From NCBI GenBank assembly GCA_037178625.1, contig CM074130.1, positions 1,984,001 through 2,048,000 on the forward strand: DNA of 64,000 bases, read 5' to 3'. Positions 19,074 through 29,245 of this stretch are shown piece after piece. Below the pieces are notes generated by a model. The model was given only the letters and a program-made list of their open reading frames with translations, had not been told where the DNA came from and ran no database searches. Within the stretch, counting starts at the first letter, position 1. Each line of letters opens with the position of its first letter. The position numbers were made by a program, and so were the translations under genes. Source of the DNA: Skeletonema tropicum (lineage: Eukaryota; Bacillariophyta; Thalassiosirophyceae; Thalassiosirales; Thalassiosiraceae).

Positions 19074-20237
19074 ATGGCCGAAGACAGCACAGCAACAGAT
19101 GGAGGTTTGCCCTACTCCTCATTGATGTGTAGGCGCCTTCAATCCTTTCCTGAACCCGATCTTGAGATCGTCGTAGGCCCAAACAAAAGAGTATATAAAT
19201 ATCATGCTCTAATCCTCGCCAGCCACAGTGATTTTGTTGATCTGATGCTTTCATCACCAGCGGCTGTGAAAGCAAGGGAAAACTGGCGTGTAGAATTTCC
19301 CGATGTTAGCGAGGATCTTTGGGAGAAGGCAATTTCATACTTGGGACCGCGACATAAGGAGCCTGACAAGGAAGACTTGCTTGACCTGCTAAGCTTCTAC
19401 GATAAATATCAATTTCATGCTGGAAAGCAGCTGTGTGACGAAGTAATGCGCGACCATATAGACATCCTCGCCGACATGCGAAGATATGGCTACTTCACGG
19501 AAGAAGTCATTCAAAATGTCCGGCAAATGGCATTGATGAGCTTTGAACTGAAATTACCCAAGTCTTGTGAAGTGGCTGTAAAATTTGCTGCTCACCGCCT
19601 GGGAAACGTGCATCTCGAGAGTGAAGAAGAATTATTACAGCTTCTTCCACTAGTTGAAAATGATTCAGAAGTGCTAAGGAAACTGGTCTGGTCAGTGAGA
19701 GGACGTCACTCCAAGGGAATGAGTATGAAGGAAATGCTGGAGGTCGTGAAAGAACCTGACTTTTTCTCAAAATGTGACGCAATTCGCAAAAGAGTTGAAG
19801 AATGTGATCGTTGGATATCCGACACCGACACTTATAGAAAAATTGACTTTATTCATGCTTTTTTACCTTGTCCGAACTCCAGTCCTGCCGCTGGGAGGTT
19901 TAAGGCACAAGGCGGTTCGGAACATATCAATCGTGCACCCCATCATGGAGGCGCGTTAAAGAAAGTATGGATCAAGGAAAGGCATCATTTTGAAGTCTCT
20001 GAGAACTTTGTAGATGTCAAGATAGAATCTATGGACTTCTTTGGCTCAGTATGGGAAGTTTCCATGTTAGAAAGTGAAACCAATGAAGTTGGAGATGATC
20101 AAGAGGAATCAGAACAAGCAAAACGGATTGTGTTGTGGCGATGGGATTGTGGTCATAGCAGCCTTTTCCCTCCGAAACATGGGTGGGAAAAAGTTTCCGA
20201 TGACGAGAGTGTAACTGGTTTTTATTTGAGCTACTAG
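19074..20237 (+). CDS. BTB/POZ-domain protein
   Basis: 387 aa, single exon. ATG 19074 is preferred; an in-frame ATG at 19002 would add 24 residues. Residues about 28-125 match a BTB fold: DLEIVVGPNKRVYKYHALILASHSDFVDLML is the typical 'V.g.....aHr.vLa..S.yF..ml' start, followed by a BACK-like helical part. BTB proteins often act as CUL3 E3-ligase adaptors or multimerisation modules. The C-terminal ~110 residues (VWIKERHHFEVSENFVDVKI... WRWDCGHSSLFPPKHGWEKV) are not recognised and may be a substrate-binding domain. No targeting signal. Confidence 0.78.
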   Translation: MAEDSTATDGGLPYSSLMCRRLQSFPEPDLEIVVGPNKRVYKYHALILASHSDFVDLMLSSPAAVKARENWRVEFPDVSEDLWEKAISYLGPRHKEPDKEDLLDLLSFYDKYQFHAGKQLCDEVMRDHIDILADMRRYGYFTEEVIQNVRQMALMSFELKLPKSCEVAVKFAAHRLGNVHLESEEELLQLLPLVENDSEVLRKLVWSVRGRHSKGMSMKEMLEVVKEPDFFSKCDAIRKRVEECDRWISDTDTYRKIDFIHAFLPCPNSSPAAGRFKAQGGSEHINRAPHHGGALKKVWIKERHHFEVSENFVDVKIESMDFFGSVWEVSMLESETNEVGDDQEESEQAKRIVLWRWDCGHSSLFPPKHGWEKVSDDESVTGFYLSY

Positions 20238-20458
20238 CCACTTACTGTTAACTACTACCATTACCTTTCCACAGAAATCTACCGCACATATCGTGACATT
20301 GATACAACACAAAGTCGCAAAACTCCAGGAACACATCCTTTCTCACACAATCATACATGTGATTCTGAAGCACAGCATAGCTCACTTCACTTGCTCTATT
20401 TACTTTTGAGCATCAGGTTTTGACTGCAAAATCTTCATGATTGTCCGAATCTTTTACA

Positions 20459-21304
20459 TCATGTTGCACCTTCGAATTCATCAAAGTTTCCCAGCTCTTC
20501 GTCGACTTCCGCTTTGCAATGAGAATATGCATCCTCCATCATCTGTTCGAATTCTTTATCGCCACCAAAGGGACAGCCATTTGCTACAAAATCAATCTTC
20601 GAACTTATATCATTTTCCTTGAACTCTCTACCTTTCCAAATCAATTCGCAGTGTCCTGATGGTTCTTCGTTCAAATCGCAGTTCACCTTATTCCTCTCAA
20701 ATCGTGTCCAACACATTGCATCTAATTGACATTCATTTGGCTCCTTGCCAGGGTCTACGTCATTGCCATCAACCCATAACTCTGATGGAGCTGGAGTCCG
20801 ATCCAAGCAACAATTTGCAGGCTTGCCCCAGTGATACTCATAAGCGTGAAGTACGGCCGATCGGGCCACGGCAAAGGATATGCACTATTCCGATTCACAG
20901 ATAGATAATAAAATAATTAAAGTCAGTAGCCTTAGTCTGCAACGCACCATTCGATAGATGCCCTTATGATCATTATCTACTTACCTGCGGATCAGCATCG
21001 CACATTACTGAACATTATATAATTGTTCTAGTCAGCAAAGCGGAGACAAAAAGGATCAACAAGAAATTTCATTTGGCCACAAGCTGAATCACTTACATTT
21101 GCAATGATGAGCCAACTCATTTACCTCCATATAGTTGTTTCCCTCGAGTGGAAAGTGAGAATGCGGAAATTTAGCGCAGAAGAAGCATCCACCATCATCA
21201 ACTTCTAAAGTTGAACGGCCAGGTTTCAATTGAGTGTAAGGGCTGCAGTTGTCGGCAGCGACAGCGCCGAAAAGGGAAGAAAGGGTAAGCCACGCCTTCA
21301 TCAT
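20459..21304 (-). CDS. Secreted Cys-rich protein with a 23-nt micro-exon
   Basis: Model complement(join(20459..20884, 20985..21007, 21097..21304)), 218 aa. All four splice sites are consensus (GTAAGT/CAG, GTAAGT/TAG) and phases agree (1, 0). The signal peptide is MKAWLTLSSLFGAVAA. The mature protein has about 15 Cys (for example GGCFFCAKF, HHCKC, ANCCLDR), suggesting several disulphides. The small middle exon encodes LMCDADPQ and keeps the frame. I do not recognise the family. Extracellular or vesicular location is inferred from the signal. The C-terminus is acidic. Confidence 0.72.
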
Positions 21305-21494
21305 CGAAACACCAAAGAGTTTTCTTATTTCACCGCAGCGGCAGGCGGGAGAGCGAGGCGTCATATCTAAAAAAAGAGAGAGGGACCGGCAGTCATCGGT
21401 CATCGTGATTCTACTGGAGGAATAGTACGACTTCAGCGATGGAACGAAAGAAAGAAGCATCCATGACCAAAGATCCTACTTAAGTACTCATAGT

Positions 21495-21800
21495 ATCGTC
21501 GTCAGTAAAATACTTATGCGCATGAGCCGCTTCTAGTGACACGTTGTGATTGGCAGCGATACCATGCAAGCACTTTGGAGCTGTTCAGAAGGATTGCGCT
21601 TATACTTATTACAACGACGTCATAGCTGATTTGAGAGGTCCAATTTGAGCTACCCAGCAGCACCTCATTTGACGGTATCGCGTCTATTCGTCAGTACAAT
21701 ACGTATACGCATGAGCCGCTTTTAGTGGCCAATTACACTTGTCGGTGATACTTACGTAGCACATTCTACTGTGCTGACGGAGTTCGTGAGAAGAAGCGAT
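21495..21800 (+). repeat. Diverged relics of the ~185-bp satellite monomer
   Basis: The sequence gcgcatgagccgcttctagt (21519-21538) recurs as cgcatgagccgcttttagtg 189 bp downstream. The segment between contains recognisable versions of the array blocks near 60-64 kb: aggattgcgctt, agctgatttgagaggtcca and cagcagcacctcat, in the same order and orientation. So about one full and two partial monomers sit 38 kb from the array, clearly decayed. Confidence 0.8.
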
Positions 21801-22320
21801 TCTACACCTTCGTAGTGATATGCTAGTTCCAAGCTGAACACATATTCAACACATAGGATACGACAAACTTTCTCTTCCTAATTGTTATGACTACTTAAAA
21901 AGCTAGGACATTGCGGTAGCCTTGCGGGTTCTTTGTTGGTTCGGGTCCTTTTCCAATTCCCTCAAAGTATTCAGCTCAATGAAAGGTGTATCGTATTTTT
22001 TTTCATGCTCTCCTTTCGCTTTCCAGATTCTTGATTTGAAAGTCTTTATGCGCGTGTTCATTCCCAAGATAACAGCTGACTTAGGCCTTTGTAGCTTCTC
22101 ATTGGTTTGAATTGTCATGCCCTCAAATTCAAGTAATTTCGCATGCGCTGATGTTTCCAATCGAGAAGCTGCGTGCCTGCTTTCGTCAGCATCTGCTCCG
22201 ACGAGAGAGCCCTAAATGTGCTAGAAGATAGAATAGATAAGCAGTGTAGGCGCCTGCACGCCAGCTGAAAGAGAGGCGGTAACCGCAGGAAGTCAGGCAT
22301 CATCGTCATCGATTTTCGAG

Positions 22321-22364
22321 CGGCCGACCCCATGCCTGCGAAAGGCAGGCGATGGGGTCGGCCG
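22321..22364. repeat. GC-rich hairpin, ~19-bp stem
   Basis: cggccgaccccatgcctgc (22321-22339) pairs with the reverse complement in ggcaggcgatggggtcggccg (22344-22364), with only a 2-nt bulge and a ~4-nt loop. A strong secondary structure is likely in DNA or RNA. No adjacent gene explains it. Confidence 0.6.
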
Positions 22365-22584
22365 GCGGCAGATTCGTCTCACTACAATACTCTATGTTGC
22401 TATTAAAAGTTATTTCTCTTTTCTTTCGCATTGCTAGCCGTTTCATTGCTTAAGCGGGCAGCGCATTGCTTTAAGTATTCTTTATTCGATCAATCGAATT
22501 GATTGTAGGTAGTATGAATGTGCGACGCGAAACGACTGTAACGAATCGACAGGTCCGTTCGCTAGTTCCCAGATTTATTTTTCA

Positions 22585-22614
22585 GGCGCTCGCGGGTCCC
22601 TCCCCGCACGCGCC
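22585..22614. repeat. Second GC-rich hairpin
   Basis: ggcgctcgcggg pairs imperfectly with ccccgcacgcgcc across a ~5-nt loop, 220 bp from the first hairpin, in an otherwise AT-rich flank. Confidence 0.45.
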
Positions 22615-22651
22615 GGTCTTTCGACGCCATCGGCGTAATTCACAGGGGGTG

Positions 22652-22864
22652 TTAGGCGATTCGAACAAGATCTTTTAGGTCTGATTCATCCCCTGCAAAT
22701 TGAACAAGCTCCAAGCATCTAAAGAGTGAAGCCTTGTGTTTGTGCAACCTTTGAGGGTACCGGGATTCTTTCAATTCAGTGCAATTCAACATTTTTGCCT
22801 TGCCCGTCTCCACCAACACATCCTTTAAGCGCTCACATGCTTGCCAGTACCTTCTACAGCTTGT
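22652..22864 (-). pseudogene. Coding-like fragment, unknown
   Basis: On the minus strand a 70-codon open stretch between TAA codons reads as normal protein sequence (RYWQACERLKDVLVETGKAK ... FAGDESDLKDLVRIA), with no initiator ATG near its start. It looks like the last exon or the remains of a gene. No family is recognised. Confidence 0.25.
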
Positions 22865-23089
22865 TTAGATTCGTTAAGTAGGAGGTTGGATAATTTCGGG
22901 GTTTGTGTGTGAAGAGGGGGTAAGTAGTGGTGCAGAGAGGCAGATACCCCAAACTTCACAGTTTTCAGCTTTCTCGTATTAGTGGCATGCATATAGGTAC
23001 GTAAGGGTAGATAGATAGATTATTTTAGTCACTACTCTCTAGACACCGGTGTCAGTAGAGAAAGAAGAATTTAAACCTGGAGGGGCTCG

Positions 23090-23533
23090 GGCTGGTCCCG
23101 AAGACGCCTGTGCAGCCTGCTGGGAACTAACTGGTCGACGGATGTGGAAAGCGAACGCCTTGGTGCAGGCAAGGCCAAAGTTGAACCTACCGTACGATTG
23201 CTTTCAAAAGTCGAGCTTGACGTCAATGATCGTGAAAGCATCCGTTGGATTGCCCGCCGTCGTGTGACTGTGACAAAGCATTGATACATCGGATTACGCA
23301 GCAACTACTCTTGTTCAGGTTGCATACAAGGCATATATGATCTTGGTTTTCCTTTCACGTTTGGTGACTTAAAACCAGAAGGTGTTGGTGGTACTATTGT
23401 AGAATCTCAGAAGGTGAAAATGGATCAGATGGCGAATTGGCGTAGCAGCCCTTTCCTTACATACATGTGTGCAAGAAGGAGAAAACGTATTACAAGATTG
23501 TCAAGGAGCAATGCTTCACCAAAAATAGGATAG
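23090..23533 (+). pseudogene. Possible broken gene, unknown
   Basis: One frame stays open from about 23090 to TAG 23531-23533 except for TGA at 23282-23284. It reads plausible protein on both sides (VELDVNDRESIRWIARRRVT before, CSGCIQGIYDLGFPFTFGDL after). No start codon or domain is identified, so this may be decayed coding DNA or chance. Confidence 0.22.
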
Positions 23534-24089
23534 GAATAAAAAATGCTTCACCAATATTAATGCGCACGCAAGCCATGCTATGCAGAGCACGGAGCTCCTA
23601 TGTTTTGCACGCAAGAAGTAGTAGATGTGAAGACATACGTAAATTTTAACGTGTAATTGATCCCCTAGTGATCGCCTTACTAAGTTACCTACTAGCCGAA
23701 ACCTGAGGAGGGGGGTCTAAATTGTGATTTGGAGGGGGGTTAAGCCGACCAGGGGGGGTTTTAGTTCGCGGCGCAGGTCCCTTACAGGAGTAAGTACTTT
23801 GTTGAACAAGGGGGAAAATGGTCTGTCCGCGAGGGGCAGCCCATTCTTTTTTCAAATTTCCAGCCACCTGGTAAGTACCTCCTACCTACTAAATACTCCT
23901 AAGTAGGCAGCCGCAAGCCGCAAGTATTGACCATGATGTGACGCACACGTTTGTTCTTCTTTGCATCACCCTATCATCTTCGTCTCTACTCAAATTGCAT
24001 CATTCTTCTTCTGCTCACAGTGGAGAGGACAGTACATTTGGCAGAGTACAGTAGTACATTATTTAGTGTTGCAAACATCGCATTAAATT

Positions 24090-26492
24090 ATGATGAACAG
24101 AATCAGCACAACTTTTGCCATCATCACAATCATCAGTATCATGCAGTTTGCGAGCGCGTTTGCTCCATCAGTTAGATCTATTAGTGGCAGGGCCGGTGTT
24201 CTCCCTACATTCACACGTGCATTCACAACATCACAGAAATCGATAGTGCAAAGCGAGGTTTTGCTGAAGGCACATGATCCATCAAAATCATACGATGTGA
24301 TCGTTATCGGTGGTGGGCATGCTGGTTCCGAAGCCGCAACTGCGAGCGCCCGAACCGGCGCGAGGACTCTTTTATTGACGCAGAAGGTATCTACATTGGG
24401 AGAACTATCATGCAACCCTTCCATTGGAGGCATTGGCAAGGGTCACCTAGTGAGAGAAATCGATGCCCTTAACGGTGTTATGGGCGACGTCGCCGATGCT
24501 AGTGGAATACACTTTCGGATGTTGAATCGAAGGAAGGGTCCAGCTGTTCGTGGTCCACGTGCTCAAATGGATCGAGATTTATACAAGGATAATATGCAAA
24601 ATTTACTCCTCAATGGAGATTGGATGGGCATGGAGAATTTGTCAGTGTTGGAGGCAAGTGCTGAGGATTTGTTGCTTGATGAAGGAGAGGGAATTGAAAC
24701 ATTAACTCCATTTTCAGAACCTGGAAGCGATGATTTATCCTCTAGCAGTAACAGTGGCGAAGCATCTCGACTGGACAAAGCCAAGGCGTCTTCGTCTGCA
24801 AAAGCAACTGCAGATGATCGAAGGGCACGCATCCGTGGAGTTGTTGCAATTGATTCTGCCACTAATGAACGTATTGAAATTGAATCGTCGACAGTTGTAC
24901 TCACAACGGGAACATTTCTCCGCGGTGTGCTTATGATTGGGCACGAGCGTTACAGCGGTGGCCGCCATCTCAGGGATTCTGAGGAAGTGGAACCCCCCAG
25001 CGTGGGTCTTGCGATGACATTGGAGCGGTTTGGGTTCCCTTTGGGCAGACTCAAGACTGGAACACCTGCCAGATTAGATGGCCGAACGATCGATTGGGAT
25101 GCATGTAATATTCAACCTTCCGAACGACCCGCATTGCCATTTTCTCATCTTCGGCAGTCTCGAGGAGAGGAACCACCCCTTGCAGCTGTTGGAAACTTGA
25201 TTGACTGTTATCAAACCGCTACAAATGAATTGACGCATAAGATGGTGATGGATTATGCGCATTTGCTGCCACGCTATGATGGTATGGAAGGAAAGGGCAA
25301 CGGACCAAGATATTGCCCTAGTATTTACAAAAAGGTGGAGAGATTCGCTGAGAGGAAGAGCCACAATTCATTCTTGGAACCAGAGGGCCTTAATTCAGAT
25401 GTAGTTTATCCCAACGGAATGTCAGGGCCGTACCCCGAGGAGATTCAACAAAAGATCTTTCGCTCTATGAAAGGTCTGGAGAATGTTGAAATTTTCCGCC
25501 CTGGTTATGATGTTGAATATGATTTTGTCAATCCGCAAGTTCTCACCCACACTCTTGAAACGAAATCAATTGCCGGTCTTTACCTCGCTGGACAAATCTG
25601 CGGTACTACTGGATACGAAGAAGCCGGTGCACAAGGTATTATTGCCGGTGCAAACGCAGGACGCGCTGCTGGAGCCGCGTATCGTGGCGAGAATGCTCCT
25701 ATCCCATTTGTTTTGGGACGAGACGAGGCGTACATTGGAGTCTTGATTGATGATTTAGTTACAAAAGGTGCTTCTGAGCCCTACCGAATGTTCACATCAC
25801 GTGCAGAGTATCGAATTAGTCTGAGGGCAGATAATGCAGACTTGAGACTCACAAGGAGAGGAGCGGAGCATGGTTTGGTGACAGATCCAGAACGGTTGGC
25901 AGCATTGGACATGCGCGAGACTTTGATTAGCGATAATATTGACAGACTAAGGACTTTCAAGCTGTTTGTGACTGACTGGGCAAAGAGAGGTGGCAATGAT
26001 CTCATGGGTGGTGCTGCCGCTAACCGTCCTGGAAGAGAAGGACACAAAAAGAGTGCAGAGGAAATCCTCGGAATGCCCAATGTGAACTTGAAGGATGTTG
26101 AACAAATCATGGCGGACGTATTTGAAGAAGAGAAGGAAACAACTGAATCGGAGAGAGATTCCTTTGATTCCACTCCTTCATCTGTTTATGACACTGTCGA
26201 AGCTTCGGTGAAGTACAAGTCGTATGTTGTACGTCAAGAGAAAGATATTGAGAGCTGGCGAAAGGCTCAGGGAGCAAAAATCCCCCCTACAATTATCTAC
26301 GACCATGCTATAATGCCTACTTTCAGCAAAGAAGAAATTGAAAAGTTGAATCGATTCAGGCCATCAACCTTTGCAGAGGCATCACAAATCAGTGGTTTAA
26401 CACCGCAATCTATCGTTTATTTGTATCATCATGTGATGAAGCTGAACAAAGAAAGTAGACAGAAAGCTCGTGAAGTAGAAGCAACGAGATAG
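24090..26492 (+). CDS. mnmG: Plastid-targeted tRNA uridine-5-carboxymethylaminomethyl modification enzyme MnmG (GidA)
   Basis: 800 aa, single exon. The leader MMNRISTTFAIITIISIMQFASA|FAPS is a textbook ASAFAP plastid signal, so the enzyme should act on plastid tRNAs. The FAD-binding Rossmann start is DVIVIGGGHAGSEAA (about residues 69-83), followed by GELSCNPSIGGIGKGHLVRE, RRKGPAVRGPRAQMDR, TGTFLRGVL, GRLKTGTPARL and AGQICGTTGYEEA, all typical of MnmG. Together with MnmE it modifies U34 of tRNAs. The family is usually ~620-650 aa. The excess is the leader, a Ser/Asp-rich insertion (about 205-250) and an acidic insertion before the C-terminal helical domain (about 660-720). The C-terminal end (FRPSTFAEASQISGLTPQSI) matches the MnmE-binding region. 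Confidence 0.95.
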   Translation: MMNRISTTFAIITIISIMQFASAFAPSVRSISGRAGVLPTFTRAFTTSQKSIVQSEVLLKAHDPSKSYDVIVIGGGHAGSEAATASARTGARTLLLTQKVSTLGELSCNPSIGGIGKGHLVREIDALNGVMGDVADASGIHFRMLNRRKGPAVRGPRAQMDRDLYKDNMQNLLLNGDWMGMENLSVLEASAEDLLLDEGEGIETLTPFSEPGSDDLSSSSNSGEASRLDKAKASSSAKATADDRRARIRGVVAIDSATNERIEIESSTVVLTTGTFLRGVLMIGHERYSGGRHLRDSEEVEPPSVGLAMTLERFGFPLGRLKTGTPARLDGRTIDWDACNIQPSERPALPFSHLRQSRGEEPPLAAVGNLIDCYQTATNELTHKMVMDYAHLLPRYDGMEGKGNGPRYCPSIYKKVERFAERKSHNSFLEPEGLNSDVVYPNGMSGPYPEEIQQKIFRSMKGLENVEIFRPGYDVEYDFVNPQVLTHTLETKSIAGLYLAGQICGTTGYEEAGAQGIIAGANAGRAAGAAYRGENAPIPFVLGRDEAYIGVLIDDLVTKGASEPYRMFTSRAEYRISLRADNADLRLTRRGAEHGLVTDPERLAALDMRETLISDNIDRLRTFKLFVTDWAKRGGNDLMGGAAANRPGREGHKKSAEEILGMPNVNLKDVEQIMADVFEEEKETTESERDSFDSTPSSVYDTVEASVKYKSYVVRQEKDIESWRKAQGAKIPPTIIYDHAIMPTFSKEEIEKLNRFRPSTFAEASQISGLTPQSIVYLYHHVMKLNKESRQKAREVEATR

Positions 26493-26609
26493 TAGAGAAA
26501 TAAAATGAAAAGTGTACAAATGGTTAGTTTTGATAACCTCCTTCATCTTGCGTCTAACTATGCCATATATCTTTTTTATCAAAGCTCTCTGCTGATATCA
26601 CCACGTCCA

Positions 26610-27666
26610 TTATGAACTCTTAAACTTCCTGTTTTTGTTGTGTACCTTGTAATCCGGCAGGAAAGTTGAAGCCGCAGTAAACATTTCCGTAAAGAAGTTA
26701 TAAGGAATAAAAAATGTACCAATACGAGTTCCCCAAGCCATACCTCCCAAGTCACGCAGCGCACAGCATCCAATGCTTCTTAGAATCTCATTTGGGAGGA
26801 GTTCAGGCCCAACAGCAGATTTCTGTGCTTGCTCCATAAGCTCAATCTTATGATCAACTTTTTCATAGAAATTACTTGCCACAGGAGAAGGGCTGTGGAT
26901 AAATTAGTTCCAAGATAGAAACAAGTTGAACAACAGTGTATTCTCATGTGATAAAAATCAAAAATCATGCAAATGTTGTCAATACTTACTGAACGGCGCA
27001 AACATCAATACCAAGAGACTGTACTTCAATATGAAGAGAGCATGCCAATTGCGACACAAAAGCCTTAGTAGCAGCATAACTCGCAGCAAATGGCGTGGGA
27101 ATGAATCCAGCCACAGATGATGTAAACACAATGCACCCCCTCTGCTTACTCGATACCATTTTGGCCAAGAAATGATGGGCAATGGCAAAACTTGCAGTAG
27201 CATTGCATTCTACGTTGGCCAACAATTTTCCAAGCGGAGTCTGATCGACAAATCCCGTGACTATGAAACCAGCATTGTTGAAGATGCACTGTACGGATAT
27301 GTCCTTAGTGGCCTCATCAATCTTTTGAATGTAATCCACTCCAGGGGAAAATGTTACCCCCACCGATCGGAATTCCAGCTGTGGAAATTTGTCTTTCAAT
27401 TGTTGGACTGTGTTTTTCAAATGTTCATCATCGAGTGACACCAGTACTACATTGAGCCCCTGACTGGCCAATTTGAAAGCGATTGCCTTGCCGATACCGC
27501 TGCCGCTTCCTGTTACGAGCGCCCACTTGGCGTCGTAGCGTTTCACGAGATTGGGAACTGGACGAAGCAGGGCCATGTAGATTTGAGGGATCAAGTACAT
27601 TACTAGCCAGAAGGCCGTGGGAAAGGCGAGCACGTACAGTGCATAGGTGACGAGTGTTTCATTCAT
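26610..27666 (-). CDS. Short-chain dehydrogenase/reductase, 17-beta-HSD / 3-ketoacyl-CoA reductase-like
   Basis: Model complement(join(26610..26892, 26990..27666)), 319 aa. Donor GTAAGT and acceptor CCACAG rejoin the frame in phase 2 to give AVHPSPVASNF, an SDR-typical 'PG.V.T.f' segment. An N-terminal membrane segment (about 8-30) precedes the cofactor site TGSGSGIGKA (about 52-61), FNNAGF, the catalytic Ser in FTSSVAGFIPTP and YAATKAF (Tyr-x3-Lys, about 204-210). This arrangement resembles ER-membrane HSD12 / KAR enzymes that reduce 3-ketoacyl-CoA in very-long-chain fatty-acid elongation, or hydroxysteroid dehydrogenases. Substrate is not determined. Confidence 0.86.
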
Positions 27667-27866
27667 AGTCGCTGTTGTTACTTGAAAGATTTGCTATTGT
27701 ACAATACTCTATCTACGGAGAAGATCTCAAGCAATGACAATAGAGAAGTATTGTATGAGCAATGCAAGAAGGCCATAAGCGAGGTTCCACTGGTACAAAA
27801 TTCACGTAGAATCCGCTCACCGTAGGAATTAAGTTGTACCTGTATGTAGGAATTAAAAACCTTGAT

Positions 27867-28345
27867 GAAACGGGACGGACCCCCCTCCCGCCAATTTTTT
27901 ATTAGTGAAACGCTCTAGCTTTGGGTCTGAGCGGCCAAAATTAAGTTCCAGGGAAGTGGTTTATATGCTAGTCCCGAGATACTATCCTTTAGGTGATTAT
28001 TATGTGAGTATATACTCTGCTGGGTAGGTGATGAAAGCGTATATTTTCGTCGATACATGCATTCGAAGGTACCCTCTAGCTTCATGCTAGTTGTGATGGC
28101 TGATGGCCGGCCAAATTTGTCTAGCTAAAACCTAGTGTACTCTTTTACATAGCATTTCTCAGCGAGGATTTGGAATTATCGGCCAACCAGTATATGTATA
28201 GAACCCCCATTACGGTCGACAAAAGGATGGTGCTACTGGAAAAGCATATGAAACAACCCCCCAAAACTTAATTTTGGCCATCATGGCCCAAAGTTAGAGC
28301 ATTTCACTAATAAAAAATTGGCGGGAAGAGGGCCCGTCCCGTTTC
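27867..28345. mobile_element. MITE-like element with ~80-90 bp terminal inverted repeats
   Basis: gaaacgggacgg...cccgccaatttttt followed by attagtgaaa and the matching sequence to aaaattaag (27867-27947) reappears inverted at about 28266-28345, with only scattered mismatches. Total length is about 479 bp. The interior has no coding capacity. I cannot define an unambiguous target-site duplication. The structure is that of a non-autonomous inverted-repeat transposon. Confidence 0.72.
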
Positions 28346-28833
28346 GTCGATTTTTGTTTTTCAAGATGAGCTATCTTTGCTTCAAGAGGTGGAACAGAAG
28401 TAGAATGGACACCAACAGAAGAGGTGATACTGGCAGAAGTCCGCACGTCCACATCATGAATTTCTTCCACCGTGAAGGGCGATCCGGGGATGATGGTACC
28501 CTGTCGAGGACGCCCAGGAGGCGAGGAAGCGGGGGGGGAGTCCGACATGATGATGAGTCCCAATATGTATCCTCTGTGCAGAAAAAGTCCAATACGTCCA
28601 AAAATATCTGAAGGATGATGTGATGTGTGGAGCGTGTCAAAGTTCAATTTTTGATGGCGCCGGAAGGTGATAGCAATATATTCGTTTGTAGAGGAAGCAC
28701 CGCCTACGGGAAAATTGTGGAGATTAATTCGAGAATTGATTGATGTCGTTCGACTATTACCATAGGCGTAATGACTAGGCGTCAAAACCTTAGGATATTT
28801 CCAGCCTTCTATGGCTGCACCGGAGTGCAACAC
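28294..28833 (-). CDS. Doubtful open reading frame ending inside the MITE
   Basis: 179 codons. The part after an internal Met (SDSPPASSPPGRPRQGTIIP) is Pro/Ser-rich with a short predicted helix (PPLEAKIAHLEKQKS). Its last ~20 residues and stop come from the MITE terminal repeat. There are no domain, targeting or splice signals. If real, the 3' end was replaced by the transposon. Confidence 0.2.
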   Translation of the reverse strand: MLHSGAAIEGWKYPKVLTPSHYAYGNSRTTSINSRINLHNFPVGGASSTNEYIAITFRRHQKLNFDTLHTSHHPSDIFGRIGLFLHRGYILGLIIMSDSPPASSPPGRPRQGTIIPGSPFTVEEIHDVDVRTSASITSSVGVHSTSVPPLEAKIAHLEKQKSTKRDGPSSRQFFISEML

Positions 28834-29245
28834 AACACAGAAGAGAGAGAGGAAGATAAGTGAGGACTAGAGTAGTGATGTTACGAGCTATCTACGATCC
28901 TCGATACTGGTATTTTGTACCAGAGTTCTATACGTACAGGGCCGGCGGGTGAGCGTCTGGAACCCCGCTTATCGATCGCGTTCTTTTGAGCCAAGTGCAA
29001 AAATCTGAGGGAGCTTCGTGATCAGCCCCCTATCCCCCTCTCTATCCCTCTTTTCACATTCCAAGTGGAACCTAAAACCGAAGCTCCCAAAAAGGAAACC
29101 TCTTCTTTTTTTCATTTCATCAGCGCAATACGAAGACGAAGAGCATCAGATTCATAACTCTTCCATATTCAACAACTACTCTGCTGCACCCTTAAGAGCA
29201 CCGGGGTACTAGCGATTACCTGTTTACATTCAAAAAATATCAAAG

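Larger units (their letters stand above)
21305..24089. other. 2.8-kb gene-poor island
   Basis: No intact gene is seen. It contains two diverged satellite monomers (about 21480-21800), two GC-rich hairpins, a coding-like minus-strand fragment (22652-22864), a possible broken gene (about 23090-23533) and a G-run-rich stretch (23700-23765). Composition and debris suggest an old insertion or rearrangement zone. Confidence 0.55.
27667..29245. other. Intergenic region with a MITE-like insertion
   Basis: 1.58 kb upstream of the SDR and ClpS genes. It contains the inverted-repeat element at 27867-28345 and a weak minus-strand open frame (28294-28833). The remainder is likely promoter sequence with a pyrimidine-rich tract near 29025-29060. 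Confidence 0.5.

Noticed and set aside
23049..23267. Plus-strand 72-codon frame
   Set aside because: An overlapping frame reads more protein-like across a longer span; neither is convincing as an intact gene.
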